From Gaeumannomyces sp. JS-464 (lineage: Eukaryota > Ascomycota > Sordariomycetes > Magnaporthales > Magnaporthaceae): a stretch of 64,000 nt of DNA. Position 1 is the first letter of the stretch, and each line of letters starts with the position of its first letter. The notes under the pieces are model-generated. The model did not search any database. It was given only the letters and a program-made list of their open reading frames with translations, and had not been told where the DNA came from. This document shows, one piece after another, positions 9,996 to 20,185 of the stretch. The translations under genes were made by a program, and so were the position numbers. Location: the NCBI GenBank assembly GCA_002197995.1, contig NGZR01000008.1:806001-870000 (forward strand), written 5' to 3'.

Positions 9996-11612
9996 ATGTC
10001 AGGCAACAGTGATGCCCCTATGTCAGATTCCGGTGTTTTGGTACCCGCAGGTCCGTCTAGCGCAAACGCTCTTCGCCCGTCTGCGCTTGTGCCGCAACAT
10101 TGGCAATCACAGATGTCCTCAAAACCACCGACAAGCCCAGAACCAGAATCCCTGACAGCCGACGAAATAAATGCAGCACGCAAAGGAATTGATGATTGGC
10201 TTAATGCCACAGATAAAAGCTTCTACGAGTTACTAGGTGTTCCACCGGATGCGACTGAAGCCGCTATCAAACAGGGACATCGTCGCCTTCTACGCCTTTA
10301 TCACCCGGATAAAAGCAAAGCGGACGCAGACACGTTCAATTGTACGTGCATAAACCTTATGAACAGATAACTAGGTAAATGCTAACCGCTACACAGTTAT
10401 CAATGCCGTCGGGCAATTGCTTCGAGATGACCGACAAAGAGCGGTATATGACTTCATGTTGCAAGAGGACTCCTCTGGCCAAATCCCAGCTAGACAATAT
10501 GAAGCTGAATTGCAAGAGAAGTACTTTCCGCTAGTAATGACGAGGATGAACAAAAGCCAGCGGATGAACAAAAGCTACCCGATGACATCCAAACTTTGTA
10601 TTCAAGCTATACAAATAGCTTTGCAGCGTATGTTCGCCAGGTGAAAGAAAGAGAAGCACTCTATGTTAAAGGCAAAAACCTAACCGCGATAGAAGAGAGA
10701 CGGGCATTCGATTTTAAAAGCGACCAACTGGACGAAATGAACATCCAAATTATGAATTCTCGAAAAGGCAACGAGGAAGCTAAAATATGGCAGGTTAACT
10801 ACCAAATGATTGGCGAGTGGTGTTTTGACATCATTAAACGTGCAGATTCTAATTTTGAAGCTGGTTCTAAAAAGAAGAAGCAACTTGAGGAAATTATGGC
10901 AAAGCAGCGGTATCCGCCAGCGTGGATAGATGCAGTTGAAAGCATAATTTCCATTGAGGACTTGCTAAGTTCTGCAATGGGCAGTATGTCAATCCAACAG
11001 GATGTAACTGGCATAAGCCGTTCCCTAACAGAAGAGCAGAAGTCTGAGATTCAAAAGCTCATTCCTAGTAATGGATGCGTCGCAACGAGATTAAAGCCTA
11101 AAAATGACATATATGGAAACCTAGTCTTTCTTGAAGGCGATGCCTTTTTTATTGACAAGGATCTACGGCTTTGTAAAAAACCTGCGATTGATCTAAATAA
11201 AAATGATGCTAAAACTCTTTCGACTCTCGAATACCAGGTAATAAGCACAGCTGAGCAAGGACAGAATAGACTACAGCGAGGCACTATAAATATCGTTAGC
11301 TGGTATGCCGAAGATGTCGGTCATGCTAAGAGATATCCTACAACGTATTTCCTTGTTCTCAATGAGAACCGCCTTCACGTTTGTACCCGGACTGCCTTGC
11401 GCGGGCGCTGGGGTAAGGGGAACGCGGACAAAAGGATTTTAGCATGTGGAACTGAGTTTCTAGCAGACAAAAAAATAACCGAGAAGAAGAAACCTGGAGC
11501 AAATACATCCTCCAGCCCCGAAAACAAACTCTTAACCGATGCTCTGGACGCCCTTGCTAAGTACGAAAAACTTTTTCAGAATTGTACACCACTGCTGCAA
11601 GGTGGCTCTTAA
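9996..11612 (+). CDS. J-domain (DnaJ-type) protein with unknown C-terminal region
   Basis: Exon 1 is 9996-10341. Intron 10342-10396 (55 bp, GTACGT...CTAAC...ACACAG) is phase 1 and restores a J-domain. The protein has a low-complexity N-terminus, then from about residue 70 the J-domain with KSFYELLGVPPDATEAAIK, the diagnostic HPD in LRLYHPDKSK, and a helix IV ending RQRAVYDFML. J-domains stimulate Hsp70 ATPase. The C-terminal part (10596-11612, about 330 residues, Lys-rich, with SWYAEDVGHAKRYPTTYFLV) is not recognised. Between about 10509 and 10537 the frame changes by -1 and no intron fits, so the gene is either broken or carries a sequence error. A DEQKPA/DEQKLP duplication lies just after the shift. 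The TATA-like site is at 9930. Confidence 0.7.
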
Positions 11613-12155
11613 AAAAATTTTTTGGACTAAGATATCAAAACGCACCCGATTTCTATTTATATCAGGCGGTTTGTAGCTTGGTAAGGGCCCAAAACGGAGG
11701 TCGATTAGAATTTGTTCCTTTTAGAAATTATTGAAGTTGCAGGTACAAAAGAGATTGCTTAGCGCTGTCTCAGCACTGACAGGGTCACGTTATGGTTGGC
11801 GTAGGCCCTGCACTTCACTGCACGCAGTGCTGTGCAGGGCCTAGAACTAGTAGCGGGTATATTTGCTTTATTACTAGGAGGGCGGCCATCATCCGGTTCC
11901 CTCATATACCCACCGACATCAATCCCGCGGGTTTTCCGCCTACAGGGGTTCCGGTGCCGCGCGCGAGTTTCCGAAAAATTATTTTGCATGGGGAATTCGA
12001 AAAATCGACCCACGGCCCCCAAACCCATCTCCGCGTTGGACCTCCAAATCCGACTTGTGCCAAATTGACTCGTGCAGCCAAGTTGACTGCAGGGTAGGTA
12101 GTGAAGGGTAAGTGTGCAAGGTGCAGGGTAAGTTCGGTCTGTGCACCCAACCTTA
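11613..12155. other. Intergenic with repeat shared with 1525-1610
   Basis: Positions 11746-11850 are an inverted copy of 1525-1610. From 12085 to 12145 the sequence is built of TGCAGGGTAAG/TAGGTAG-like short repeats. No gene is seen. Confidence 0.45.
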
Positions 12156-12711
12156 GGGCGTGTTTGTCGGTAATGGTGTTTTTTGTTTTTTGACCCCGGC
12201 TTGTTTTTTGCATACGGATACTCCCGAAATAAGCGTAACCAGAGGCCTTGCAATAAAAAATGTACCTTTTTTTATCTTTTTTTTATTTTTTTTACCTGTA
12301 TCACATTTGCAAACCAATTTCCTATTTAGGCCGTGGCGAAAAAAGATAAACTTCATTCCCATCTGGTTTTATCTACACGTGCTTGGCCCTCCTGGCTCCC
12401 CTGGCCCTTTTAGCCCTTTTTGGGCTTCGAAATTTTTCCAAAGCTTTCCGAAAGGCGGGAGGGCGGCCGGCTTTATATATTCGTCGTGCTAAAGCCCTGG
12501 TCAGGAGGTGGCACGGGAGGTGGCGAAAAAGGTAGCCAGGGGCTGTATCAACGCGACTCGTTGGCCTGGATAAAAAATACTTCTGGCGGGTCTTTCGAAT
12601 GATTTTCGCAAGGGCCGGGGCACCTTTGGCACAGACCTGCCACCAGATAAACCAGCGGTTTTTAAAATAGTATGGAAAAAACAAAAAACACCCCTACCGA
12701 CAAACACGCCC
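12156..12711. mobile_element. Harbinger-type MITE (556 bp)
   Basis: Terminal inverted repeats of about 38 bp start GGGCGTGTTTGTCGGTA and continue with GTGTTTTTTGTTTTTT. TTA is duplicated at 12153-12155 and 12712-12714. The interior, including CGACTCGTTGGCCTGG and GGCCGGCTTTATATATTCG, matches the MITE at 34228-34768. Parts also match 60563-61206 and the right end of the 4.68-kb element at 45336-50016. It is non-coding. Confidence 0.9.
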
Positions 12712-13565
12712 TTAGCTACATACATTATTATTTTAACAGAAATTAGTCCTAATATTGCATTATATAGTAAAGTCGAGTTCAATCTAGTTAATCGTTTCCG
12801 TGTCTTGAATACGTCACTAAGCTGCATTCAACTTCTTGCTCGTTTTTTTTTTACTTCTTCCCCAGGTTACCAAAGAAGCCGGTTTCACATTTTAAATGAA
12901 TAGTCTTTAGATTCTTTTCGCTTGAACATGAGCCGTAGATTTAAATGTCCACTCAACTCGCCAGTGTACCACCAGTGCCTTTGGAAACCAGCAAGGGCGA
13001 TATACGATGGGCATGCGGGAGACATCAAACGCGGGAAATACATTTCGGTGTCTTGATGTGAATATCTGCGCCTTTTGGGGAGCTGCATAGTCGCGTACTA
13101 GATGGCAGCGGCGCTGTGGAGTTGCGATTGGACAAAAACAAGGAGCTCGTTGGATTGAAATTGGTACATCCACATGAAAGGAAAACGATAATATAAAAAC
13201 AGTGTTCGATTACAGTGCTCCTATACCCCGATTAACCCCAAAGCTTAATACGCCGTGAAAATTAACCTCTCAATGACAATCTGTTGGTCAACTCCACTTG
13301 TTAAATCGGAGCACCCCAAAGCATTGAGCTTCACCTGTGTAACGATCGGCATAAGTCACTCCCAATGCACTACACACCCACAAAAGGGTACGATTCAGGA
13401 CTGTCTGCACAGTCCCTGAAGCTGACTTATGAAGGTGCTAGGACGGTGCGTGCAGGGTTGTACGCCACGCTCGTCACAACCTGGACTACTGCATTTTGCT
13501 AAGGTGATACGAGACGAAAGGAGTCTTGAAATTAAATTAATGGTACTGAGAACCGAAAAGCTTAC
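12712..13565. other. Intergenic, no gene seen
   Basis: Short minus-strand frames at 12885-13173 and 13395-13604 have no recognisable sequence. Confidence 0.45.
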
Positions 13566-13735
13566 TGTCACGGCGACCGAGGGGTCTCCCGTTGATGACG
13601 TCAACGGGCCCCACGTGACCCACGTGACGCCTAGTTTGCTTGATAGCGCACGGCCCGCACCGCCCTGCAGGCCGGTTCCTTACAATAAAGAACCCGCTTT
13701 CCCACTCTTCGCAGCCGCCCCTACGTGCCGTGACA
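13566..13735 (+). mobile_element. Solo mini-LTR, family S6 (170 bp)
   Basis: TGTCACGGCGACCGAGG at 13566 to CTACGTGCCGTGACA at 13735, with CTTAC duplicated exactly at 13561-13565 and 13736-13740. The interior carries CACGTGACCCACGTGACG. The family's other copy is inverted, at 16732-16899. Confidence 0.92.
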
Positions 13736-13957
13736 CTTACATTCTGAAAGTGTTGGTAGGAGTAAGACTCCTGTAGGTTCAGAGATCTCCAAAGGAGTGG
13801 TGAACAACGATCCCTGTATCTGAGGAATCGTCTCTATATTTGTGCACGAAGAAGGAAAGGAATCTATCTGCCAGAGAGGGAGCAAGAGGAAGGCTATATA
13901 TACATGTTGTAGATCACCAAAGGCCTGTTCTCCTGTTCCTGGTCCCTCTGGCGCTTG

Positions 13958-13984
13958 GATCCCGTGATCGGAGATCACGGGATC
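13958..13984. repeat. Perfect 12-bp hairpin
   Basis: GATCCCGTGATC, a 3-nt loop GGA, then GATCACGGGATC. It lies between the S6 LTR and the RING gene. Its function is unknown; it could be a terminator-like or recombination-related palindrome. Confidence 0.7.
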
Positions 13985-14478
13985 AGGCGATCCAACCTTC
14001 TCGGATCCCTACCGATTGCCTGCACTAATTAATACAATCTAACAGAAAGCGTGTTTTCGCCCGGTCACGCCTGCCGCCTTATACGGAGTGAAACTGCAGA
14101 GGAGCGTTCAGCAGACAATTATGAACATATTTGCCTTGACTTGCTGTTGAATTTCACGTAGGTAGTTGGCGGCTGAGACGTAAACAATCTTGCTGCTTTA
14201 CGGGTGAGAAGGAAAAGAATTTGCATTGATAAATTGCTGAAGGAAAGTTGGGAACAAAACCGCAAGAGTTTTTCTCTGGCACGGCTGGATCTGACTGACG
14301 ACCGGGTTCGCGCATCCCGCCATGTCGAACACGGGGTTGCCGCCAACGAGGTCGCGCGAGAGTGGACGCAGAATGAAGGCGGGATGGTCGGGGGCGTCCC
14401 GGCGCTCGGCACATCCCAGACCACCATTGAGGATCCGCCAGCAGCTTCCCAAGGATCTCCGATAGTTGCGTCAGGCGA

Positions 14479-14501
14479 GGGGGGGGGGGGGGGGGGGGGG
14501 G
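14479..14501 (+). repeat. Homopolymer run of 23 G
   Basis: Uninterrupted G run, preceded by GGCGA and followed by TGAGTAGG. It could form a quadruplex or be a slippage site; its true length is uncertain in any assembly. Confidence 0.8.
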
Positions 14502-15239
14502 TGAGTAGGACAAAAAAGCAAATCTAAAAAGTAGTCCAAAGAGCAATCTGTTCGATCCTTCGCAACAATATTTAGCCCCACCCCCCATAAGCATTGAAGC
14601 ATGGTATCCCAACCACCCAATGCATCCGCCAAGAGCAAAGTGCATATCGAAAGATACACCCCAGTGTTAGGGACAGGGGTGACAGACGACGAGTGCAGGG
14701 TGCCCAGAAACGCGAGTATATCTAAGATCCACACCGAAGCATTACAATGTGGGTCCTGCACCATTACATAGCCACTAAGAAAAAGAAAAACCCACACGCC
14801 CCCACTATGGCACGCACATGCCCCACAGGGTGTGTAGTAGCTAAGAGAAGTGGCATATTGAAAAATCCACTTTCCTATTGTTGGGACAGGGGCTCTTACT
14901 ACTAGCGCTCCTCAAAAGCCATTTTTAATACCAAGGCCTTGGCAACACTGCTGCCTGTCTGCCTAGAGGTTGAAGTGCGCGAAGACCTCCCGGTGGGCCC
15001 GCGGCAGACGTGTATATAGTGCAACAATCAGCTAGTCGGAGACAATGTATATAACTATGCTGTGGGGGTCCGGTGAGGTACATGTCCGTCTTCCCGCCCA
15101 GAACTTCGACGCCTCAGACAATAGTGTCCATGCTATAGCTTTGAAACGGAAAGCGTAAGTTGAATTCGCTCCTCTTGTTTTTGTTTGGCCCTCTGTTGGA
15201 AACGCCGACTGCTGACATCCTAACAGGCAAGTCACAATA

Positions 15240-16004
15240 ATGGCGCCCGCAACATTGCGATCTGGAGGTTTGACATGGGACGAATCCGAATCAGGGTTGA
15301 CGGGCAGAGGGGGCGGCAGCACCATGTACACTCTCATCATTTCTGCCATCTGGTGTCCACTGTCTCACTTCCTGTATTTGTCGATGTTCAGCTCGAATAT
15401 TGACATGCGCATTTTTAGGAATATCCCGCGACCGGCTTTTGATGCTGCACACCGTTTACCTCTCCCCAACATCAACCCCCTGCAGCTCCTATTGCTACAG
15501 GATATACGCGACACGATTCGTGACATCAGCCTGGAGCTGGACCAGCCACAGCGCAGCTACTTCGATACGTATGCTTTCCTCGTTTCTGTAACCTAGTGTC
15601 CCTCGTCCCGCTTGCTGTATTTGTGGACTTTTGGCTCGAATATTAACATGCGCACCTCTAGGAATACCCCGCACCCGCCCTTCGATAGTGCACACAATGC
15701 TCCACTGCTCAACACCGACACCGGGGAGGCTATGATGGTAGAGATAGTCTATGTGGAGTCCAACCCGCAGCCGACGCCGGCGTCGCAGGAGGCGCTTGCC
15801 AGGCTGGAGCACAAGAAGCTGAGTGGTGACGATGAGGGGATGAAATGCACAATCTGCCTAGAGACAATGCATCAAGGCGACTTGGTCACGGACCTGCCGT
15901 GCAATCACCGGTTTCACAAAGAAGGCGTGCTCAAATGGTTCCAAAAGGGAAACACATGCCCCATATGCCGCAAGCCGATCGGTAAAAGCAGCAAACGACT
16001 TTAA
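15240..16004 (+). CDS. RING-H2 finger protein (probable E3 ubiquitin ligase)
   Basis: Exons 15240-15325, 15419-15568 and 15662-16004 splice to 192 residues. Both introns are 93 bp and begin GTACAC and GTATGC. The C-terminal domain is a RING-H2 finger: CTICLE, then LPCNHRFH, then CPIC, giving the C3H2C3 ligand set. This is the zinc fold that binds E2 enzymes. There is no membrane segment or signal peptide. The N-terminal 80 residues are unrecognised. Introns 1 and 2 are alignable along their whole length, as are the first residues of exons 2 and 3 (NIPRPAFDAAHR versus NTPHPPFDSAHN), so the unit was duplicated in tandem. A truncated relative lies at 33787-33975. Confidence 0.8.
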
Positions 16005-16731
16005 CGCTGCTGGTTGCTGCGGGCGATGGCTAACGTTATTCTGCGGTGGACAATATTACAACGCCGTCGTCTATTGTTTACTTCCGCAGATGATAGATGA
16101 TTGGCTGGACATTAGATAAGGAAAGAGGGCAGGATAAAGGTGCGGCCTTCGGCCACGCCCTTTCCTTCAACCTTTCTTCTCCTCTCCAGCTTAATATTCA
16201 CACACATGCTGCACAGTCAAGGGCTCAAATGCCACGTTGTGACACAGATCCGGTTTGCACCACGGGCCCAGTGCGTTAGCCCCGACCCGAACCTGTTGTT
16301 GAGCATGACGACATCCTCGACGCGCTGTTACGAGAGCGAGTCCAGCATCCCGTGGATCAACCGCTCCTACAGCCCCTCGTCCAGCCGCACGCCCACGTAC
16401 CATCGACGAAACAAGGCCCAGTGTATCAGGAATATACGTCTCCTTGTGCAGACTTCGGTTGCTTGAAATAGCGGCAGAGGAGAAATCGAGACGAGATAAA
16501 ATCCAAGTGAGGACAACGACATGGAGCATCGAAAAAGACCAGGTTATTCAAAAAGACGGGATGAATCAGGGCTGTAAACTTCTCAGGACAGGAAAATAAA
16601 GGTTATCTTCAGCTGCAGCGTTTGCGATGCTCTTTCGTATTTTTTCCTCTTACTGTTATCGACAGAGCGAACGGCGGCCTTATAAAGACCCTTAGATAAG
16701 TACTATCAACCGAGCAGTTACATAAAATAGA
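16005..16731. other. Intergenic, no gene seen
   Basis: Short frames only (for example 16140-16466 plus and 16191-16529 minus), none recognisable. Confidence 0.4.
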
Positions 16732-16899
16732 TGTCACGGCAGCTGGGGCGGCTTCAGAGTGGGAAAGAGGGTGTCGTATTGTAGGGAACCGGCCTGCAGG
16801 GCGGTGCTGGCAGTGCGCTATCTAGCAAGCTGGCGTCACGTGGGGTCACGTGGGGCCCGCTGACGTCCGCGACGGGAAGACCCCTCGGTCTCCGTGACA
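16732..16899 (-). mobile_element. Solo mini-LTR, family S6 (168 bp)
   Basis: TGTCACGGCAGC at 16732 to GTCTCCGTGACA at 16899, the inverse orientation of 13566-13735. Flanks ATAGA and ATGGA match at 4 of 5 bases, suggesting an older insertion. Confidence 0.85.
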
Positions 16900-17372
16900 A
16901 TGGATTTCTGTTTTTTGGCAAGCTAAAAGGTTGATTTTAAAGGCTAAATCGTCACTCGGTGGAATTTCGGAAAAATGGGAATCCTAGAGTAAAGGTGTTG
17001 AAAGGAGGCAAGATAATCCGTCGTTGGGGGCTAACATTGCTCCAATTGCTACTGTGATCTCCTATATTTTTCTTGTTGTCTGGATCAAGTACTCCAGAGG
17101 TCAGGGAATCAGGTTAAATACACCCAAGTACCACGGACGCGTCCAACGCACGTGCTTCCCCTTCATTACATCAGCCCCCATGGCTTGTGCCCATAATATC
17201 ACGGGTTGTGCTTGCAGTCCAACAAATGGCAACTTTGCCAAATCCACGTTCAACCGTCCCGGGAAATGTTTGCCGTGATCAAGCCCGCATAATATCCACA
17301 CTGACACACAAACTCCAACGTTCCTACTGCTCCATCAGTCCGTCCGAAAGCCTAATCGCAGACAGCCCTGAT
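16900..17372. other. Intergenic, no gene seen
   Basis: Frames at 17024-17278 and 17101-17307 overlap on opposite strands and are not recognisable. Confidence 0.4.
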
Positions 17373-17636
17373 CTAGCAGGTGCAATAGGCGGCAGGGCCC
17401 TGTTGGAGGCAACAGAGTCCACCACAGATGGCGCTAAGCTGGTACTGGCGGCCCGCGTTGCAGACCAGTATCCGGGTTCCGTTGCACCGGAAGGTGCCGG
17501 GCTGGCAGCTTAGAAAGGCCTCCTTCTGCACCGCGAGATAGTGGACCTGGTCGGGGACGTCGCGCTCCTCGGCGGGGACCGCAACGGCGATCGCGAGGGC
17601 GGAGAAGAGGGTGGAAAAAATGGTTGAGAAGCGCAT
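17373..17636 (-). CDS. Small secreted cysteine-rich protein (candidate effector)
   Basis: The 87-residue intact frame begins at the ATG at 17636 with a classic signal peptide (MRFSTIFSTLFSALAIAVAV) and a probable cleavage before PAEERDV. The mature part holds eight cysteines spaced C-x6-C-x7-C-x11-C-x3-CC-x8-C-x-C, beginning CQPGTFRC and ending AYCTC. An even number of cysteines and a CC pair suggest four disulfides. This is the layout of apoplastic effector-like or lectin-like small secreted proteins of plant-associated fungi. No specific family can be named. The leader before the ATG (CAACACAACAGGAA) looks like a fungal 5' UTR. A TATA-like TATATAATG lies about 140 bp upstream. Confidence 0.75.
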   Translation of the reverse strand: MRFSTIFSTLFSALAIAVAVPAEERDVPDQVHYLAVQKEAFLSCQPGTFRCNGTRILVCNAGRQYQLSAICGGLCCLQQGPAAYCTC

Positions 17637-17770
17637 TTCCTGTTGTGTTGGCTGGCTGGCCGGGCCTTTTATCAGAGTGGGCGATGCTTTGGGCTTTGTT
17701 GAGAGAGGTTTTTGCTGGTGAATGTTCTGAGGACGAGAAGAAACTAGGAGGACAACAGAAAACCGTCCGC

Positions 17771-17779
17771 ATTATATAG
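17771..17779 (-). promoter_or_regulatory. TATA-like element upstream of the secreted protein gene
   Basis: CTATATAATG on the minus strand, about 140 bp before the ATG at 17636. Confidence 0.4.
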
Positions 17780-19345
17780 CGAACTCCCCCACTAGTAACC
17801 CCTTTTGAGGCCGACGGTGAAAACTTATTCGTCGAATAGCCGATATCCACAGTATCCCCCTAGCGCTCTTCCATTGAGGTCCGTTCCTTGCCCCGTTTGG
17901 TGAACGATGTGACCTGCCGATAGGGAGCTTTCTGTCATCCCTCCCCGGGGGAAATGGTGGGCGAAGACAGGTGGAGAATGAAGACAATGAACATTCTTTT
18001 AAAGCCATTATTAACTACTTTAGAAGCAGCTTCCCCATCTTCTGGCACACTTGCATGATCCCTATTTTCTTTTGTGGTGGTCTTCAGGGAATCTATCATT
18101 AGCCGAAATGGAGGTGATATGGGGGCTCTGTCTATCGTGACAGTAGACACTGTTTACTCGCACGGAGGCTGGGAATAATGCCTTGTCATCATCTTTGTAG
18201 GCGGGTCTAAATGGAAAGAAGAGAAGTAGTTGGATGCAGAGAGGCGGGGTGATGAAGGGTGTTGGAATAGGGGTCGGGGGTAAGTGATATGGTGGGGTGG
18301 GGTGGTTTAGCAGTAGTGGCGGATGAATTCGAGGGAAATAAGGCGGGAGGCGTGTACAATATCGGAATACCACCAAGATAGCCCCGCATCTCTAAAAGTA
18401 GGATGTGTCTAGAAGTTCTATCTTACCCCCTATACGTTGAGCGCGAGTAATAACTTTGTCGCTGTGGAGTTTTTCCAGTTGCATTTTATTGCCAGACCCA
18501 CCCTCCCACCCAGAGCCCAGGACGCTCATCGCTTGGTAAAAATACGCCCCTCCCTCGCCTCTTGGCAGGCAGTGTGCCGAGTTCGGCACTAGGGAGCCTC
18601 CACCCACCAGGGCACCAAAAGTCGACTAAGACAAAGTCGGCACTTTGTCTCAATTGGAGGCTCATACCCTTTGTGAGGCTAGCTGCACGTAGGACACGCC
18701 ACGCAGGCAGACTAGTCCTTTCCTTGGCAAACGACGATACGCCCCCCTCACCCTCTTGGAAGACGTACGTTCCCTTCGCAAATCAAAACCCTCCTTTGGT
18801 GAATCACGATACACCTCCCCTACCCTCTTGGCAGACCAGGATACTTGTTAAATAAAAAACGCCCCTCCTCTCCACTTGGCAAACCACGATGTTACCTTGG
18901 CAAATGGATGATCCACCCTCGCCCCTGGCCGGCTACGCACCTTCCTGCACCGTAATTCCTGGAAACGCGGAATGGAGAGACGTGTGGATAGTGGGCGTAC
19001 GTTTTAGCTTCAAAGGATACGGGGCATTTTATAAGGAATTTCCCAGGATTGAATGCAACGAAATGCGCGCTAGTCCGAGTTTAGATGTTACGACCAGACG
19101 TACGGGTGCCCATGCCCTCATGAAGTGAGGGGGCCTGAAGGCGGCCGCCTACCACGCACTTTATAAGGGTGAAGGTCACGTGCACGCTTACCTAAGCAAG
19201 GAGTGATATGTCTGTTACGAACATAGCAGACATAGCACCAAAACAACAAAAGTGATACGCTCGCTATAGGTATAGAAGACATAACACAAGTTACAGGGAG
19301 CGATATGTGCGCTATGGGCATAGAAATGCCACGTTGTGACAGTCA
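17780..19345. other. Intergenic with S3 fragment and GACATAGC motif region
   Basis: Positions 18573-18705 resemble the S3 mini-LTR (TTCGGCACTAGGGAGCC, GTCGACTAAGACAAAG) but lack the right end. Positions 18720-18900 repeat CCTTGGCAAA.CACGATA.GCCCCTC units imperfectly. Positions 19200-19320 carry copies of ATAGCAGACATAGC-like sequence, also seen at 54340-54425. No gene is seen. Confidence 0.45.
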
Positions 19346-19359
19346 AAATGTTGATAAAC

Positions 19360-19374
19360 AGTAGTAGTAGTAGT

Positions 19375-19418
<44 letters not shown>

Positions 19419-19631
19419 GTGTTTATTAACGCCGGGCAGCGCGGAGCGCCGGCGAGGCCGGTTCTCCGTGCCTGCAGCCGCACGTGGGGCATCACAGCAC
19501 GCTATTTTAGTCTACCTAAGTCTATCTAGCGGATCGACCACCCCGGGCCGGGCCCGAGGCGGTGTAAGGTTGGGTGCCTGCTGCGGCCCTGCAACTTATA
19601 CTCCTGCAGAGGTGTGACCAGCTTGCGGCGT
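19360..19631 (-). mobile_element. 5'-truncated LINE 3' end (272 bp)
   Basis: Read on the minus strand, it is the last about 200 bp of the LINE at 57699-59150, ending GTTAATAAACACTACTACTA and then an (ACT)n tail. It is flanked by an exact 14-bp duplication, AAATGTTGATAAAC, at 19346-19359 and 19632-19645. This is the hallmark of target-primed reverse transcription. The tail occupies about 19360-19420 and is the (AGT)n microsatellite seen on the plus strand. Confidence 0.93.
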
Positions 19632-19645
19632 AAATGTTGATAAAC

Positions 19646-20185
19646 GTCGTTCAATCATTTGCTAATGTACATAACTCATTCAATTGCTGATCTTTAATGG
19701 CTTTCCTTTTGTTTGAGCTATATTCGAGGTCCAATGTGAAGAGGCTTGGTGGAATAGCGTGTTTGATTGCGACATGCAGCCATTCTTGGTATATATTTAC
19801 CCTGGTCAAAATGTTTAACACTTATGGCCTGTTCGGCGGAAGCAGTGTTTCGGGGTTTTTCAGTTTTTTTTTTTGCAAAATTAAATTCTAACTTTGAGGC
19901 TTCGTATCGCAAAAAGAGATCCGTTTAAAAGTGTCCATTCCTTGTAAGAGACTACCTCGACTAATTTTCATTTGCCGCCCCCCTTTTGCTTCTGAATTCT
20001 TTCGCTTCAAAGCTTGGCAAAAAACCGAAAACCGGAAAAACTGCTACAGCCGAAAATACCCTTACGGATGGTCTTTAATTGACGGCTTTAAAAAGGCGAT
20101 TTACGCTTGTCTATTGTGAGTATAAATGCATGTAACGTTGGTCGCGTTGTGAATTTACTCTTGTATCCATAAATCCGCATCCACA
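19646..20185. other. Upstream region of the 575-residue gene
   Basis: No gene. A TATA-like AGTATAAATG near 20118-20127 lies about 60 bp before the ATG at 20186. Confidence 0.4.

Larger units (their letters stand above)
13736..15239. other. Intergenic with hairpin and poly-G tract
   Basis: No convincing gene; overlapping frames at 14119-14797 on both strands look like chance. It contains the perfect hairpin at 13958-13984 and the 23-G run at 14479-14501, listed separately. Confidence 0.4.

Noticed and set aside
12159..12684. Several frames of about 100 codons
   Set aside because: All lie within the 12156-12711 MITE and reappear in degraded form in the 34228 copy, including across poly-T and poly-A runs.
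14119..14797. Overlapping frames of 84-163 codons on both strands
   Set aside because: They overlap in several frames and run through the poly-G tract; no protein-like sequence is recognised.
19360..19420. (AGT)n tract as a telomere or centromere satellite
   Set aside because: It is the 3' tail of a truncated LINE bounded by a 14-bp target duplication.
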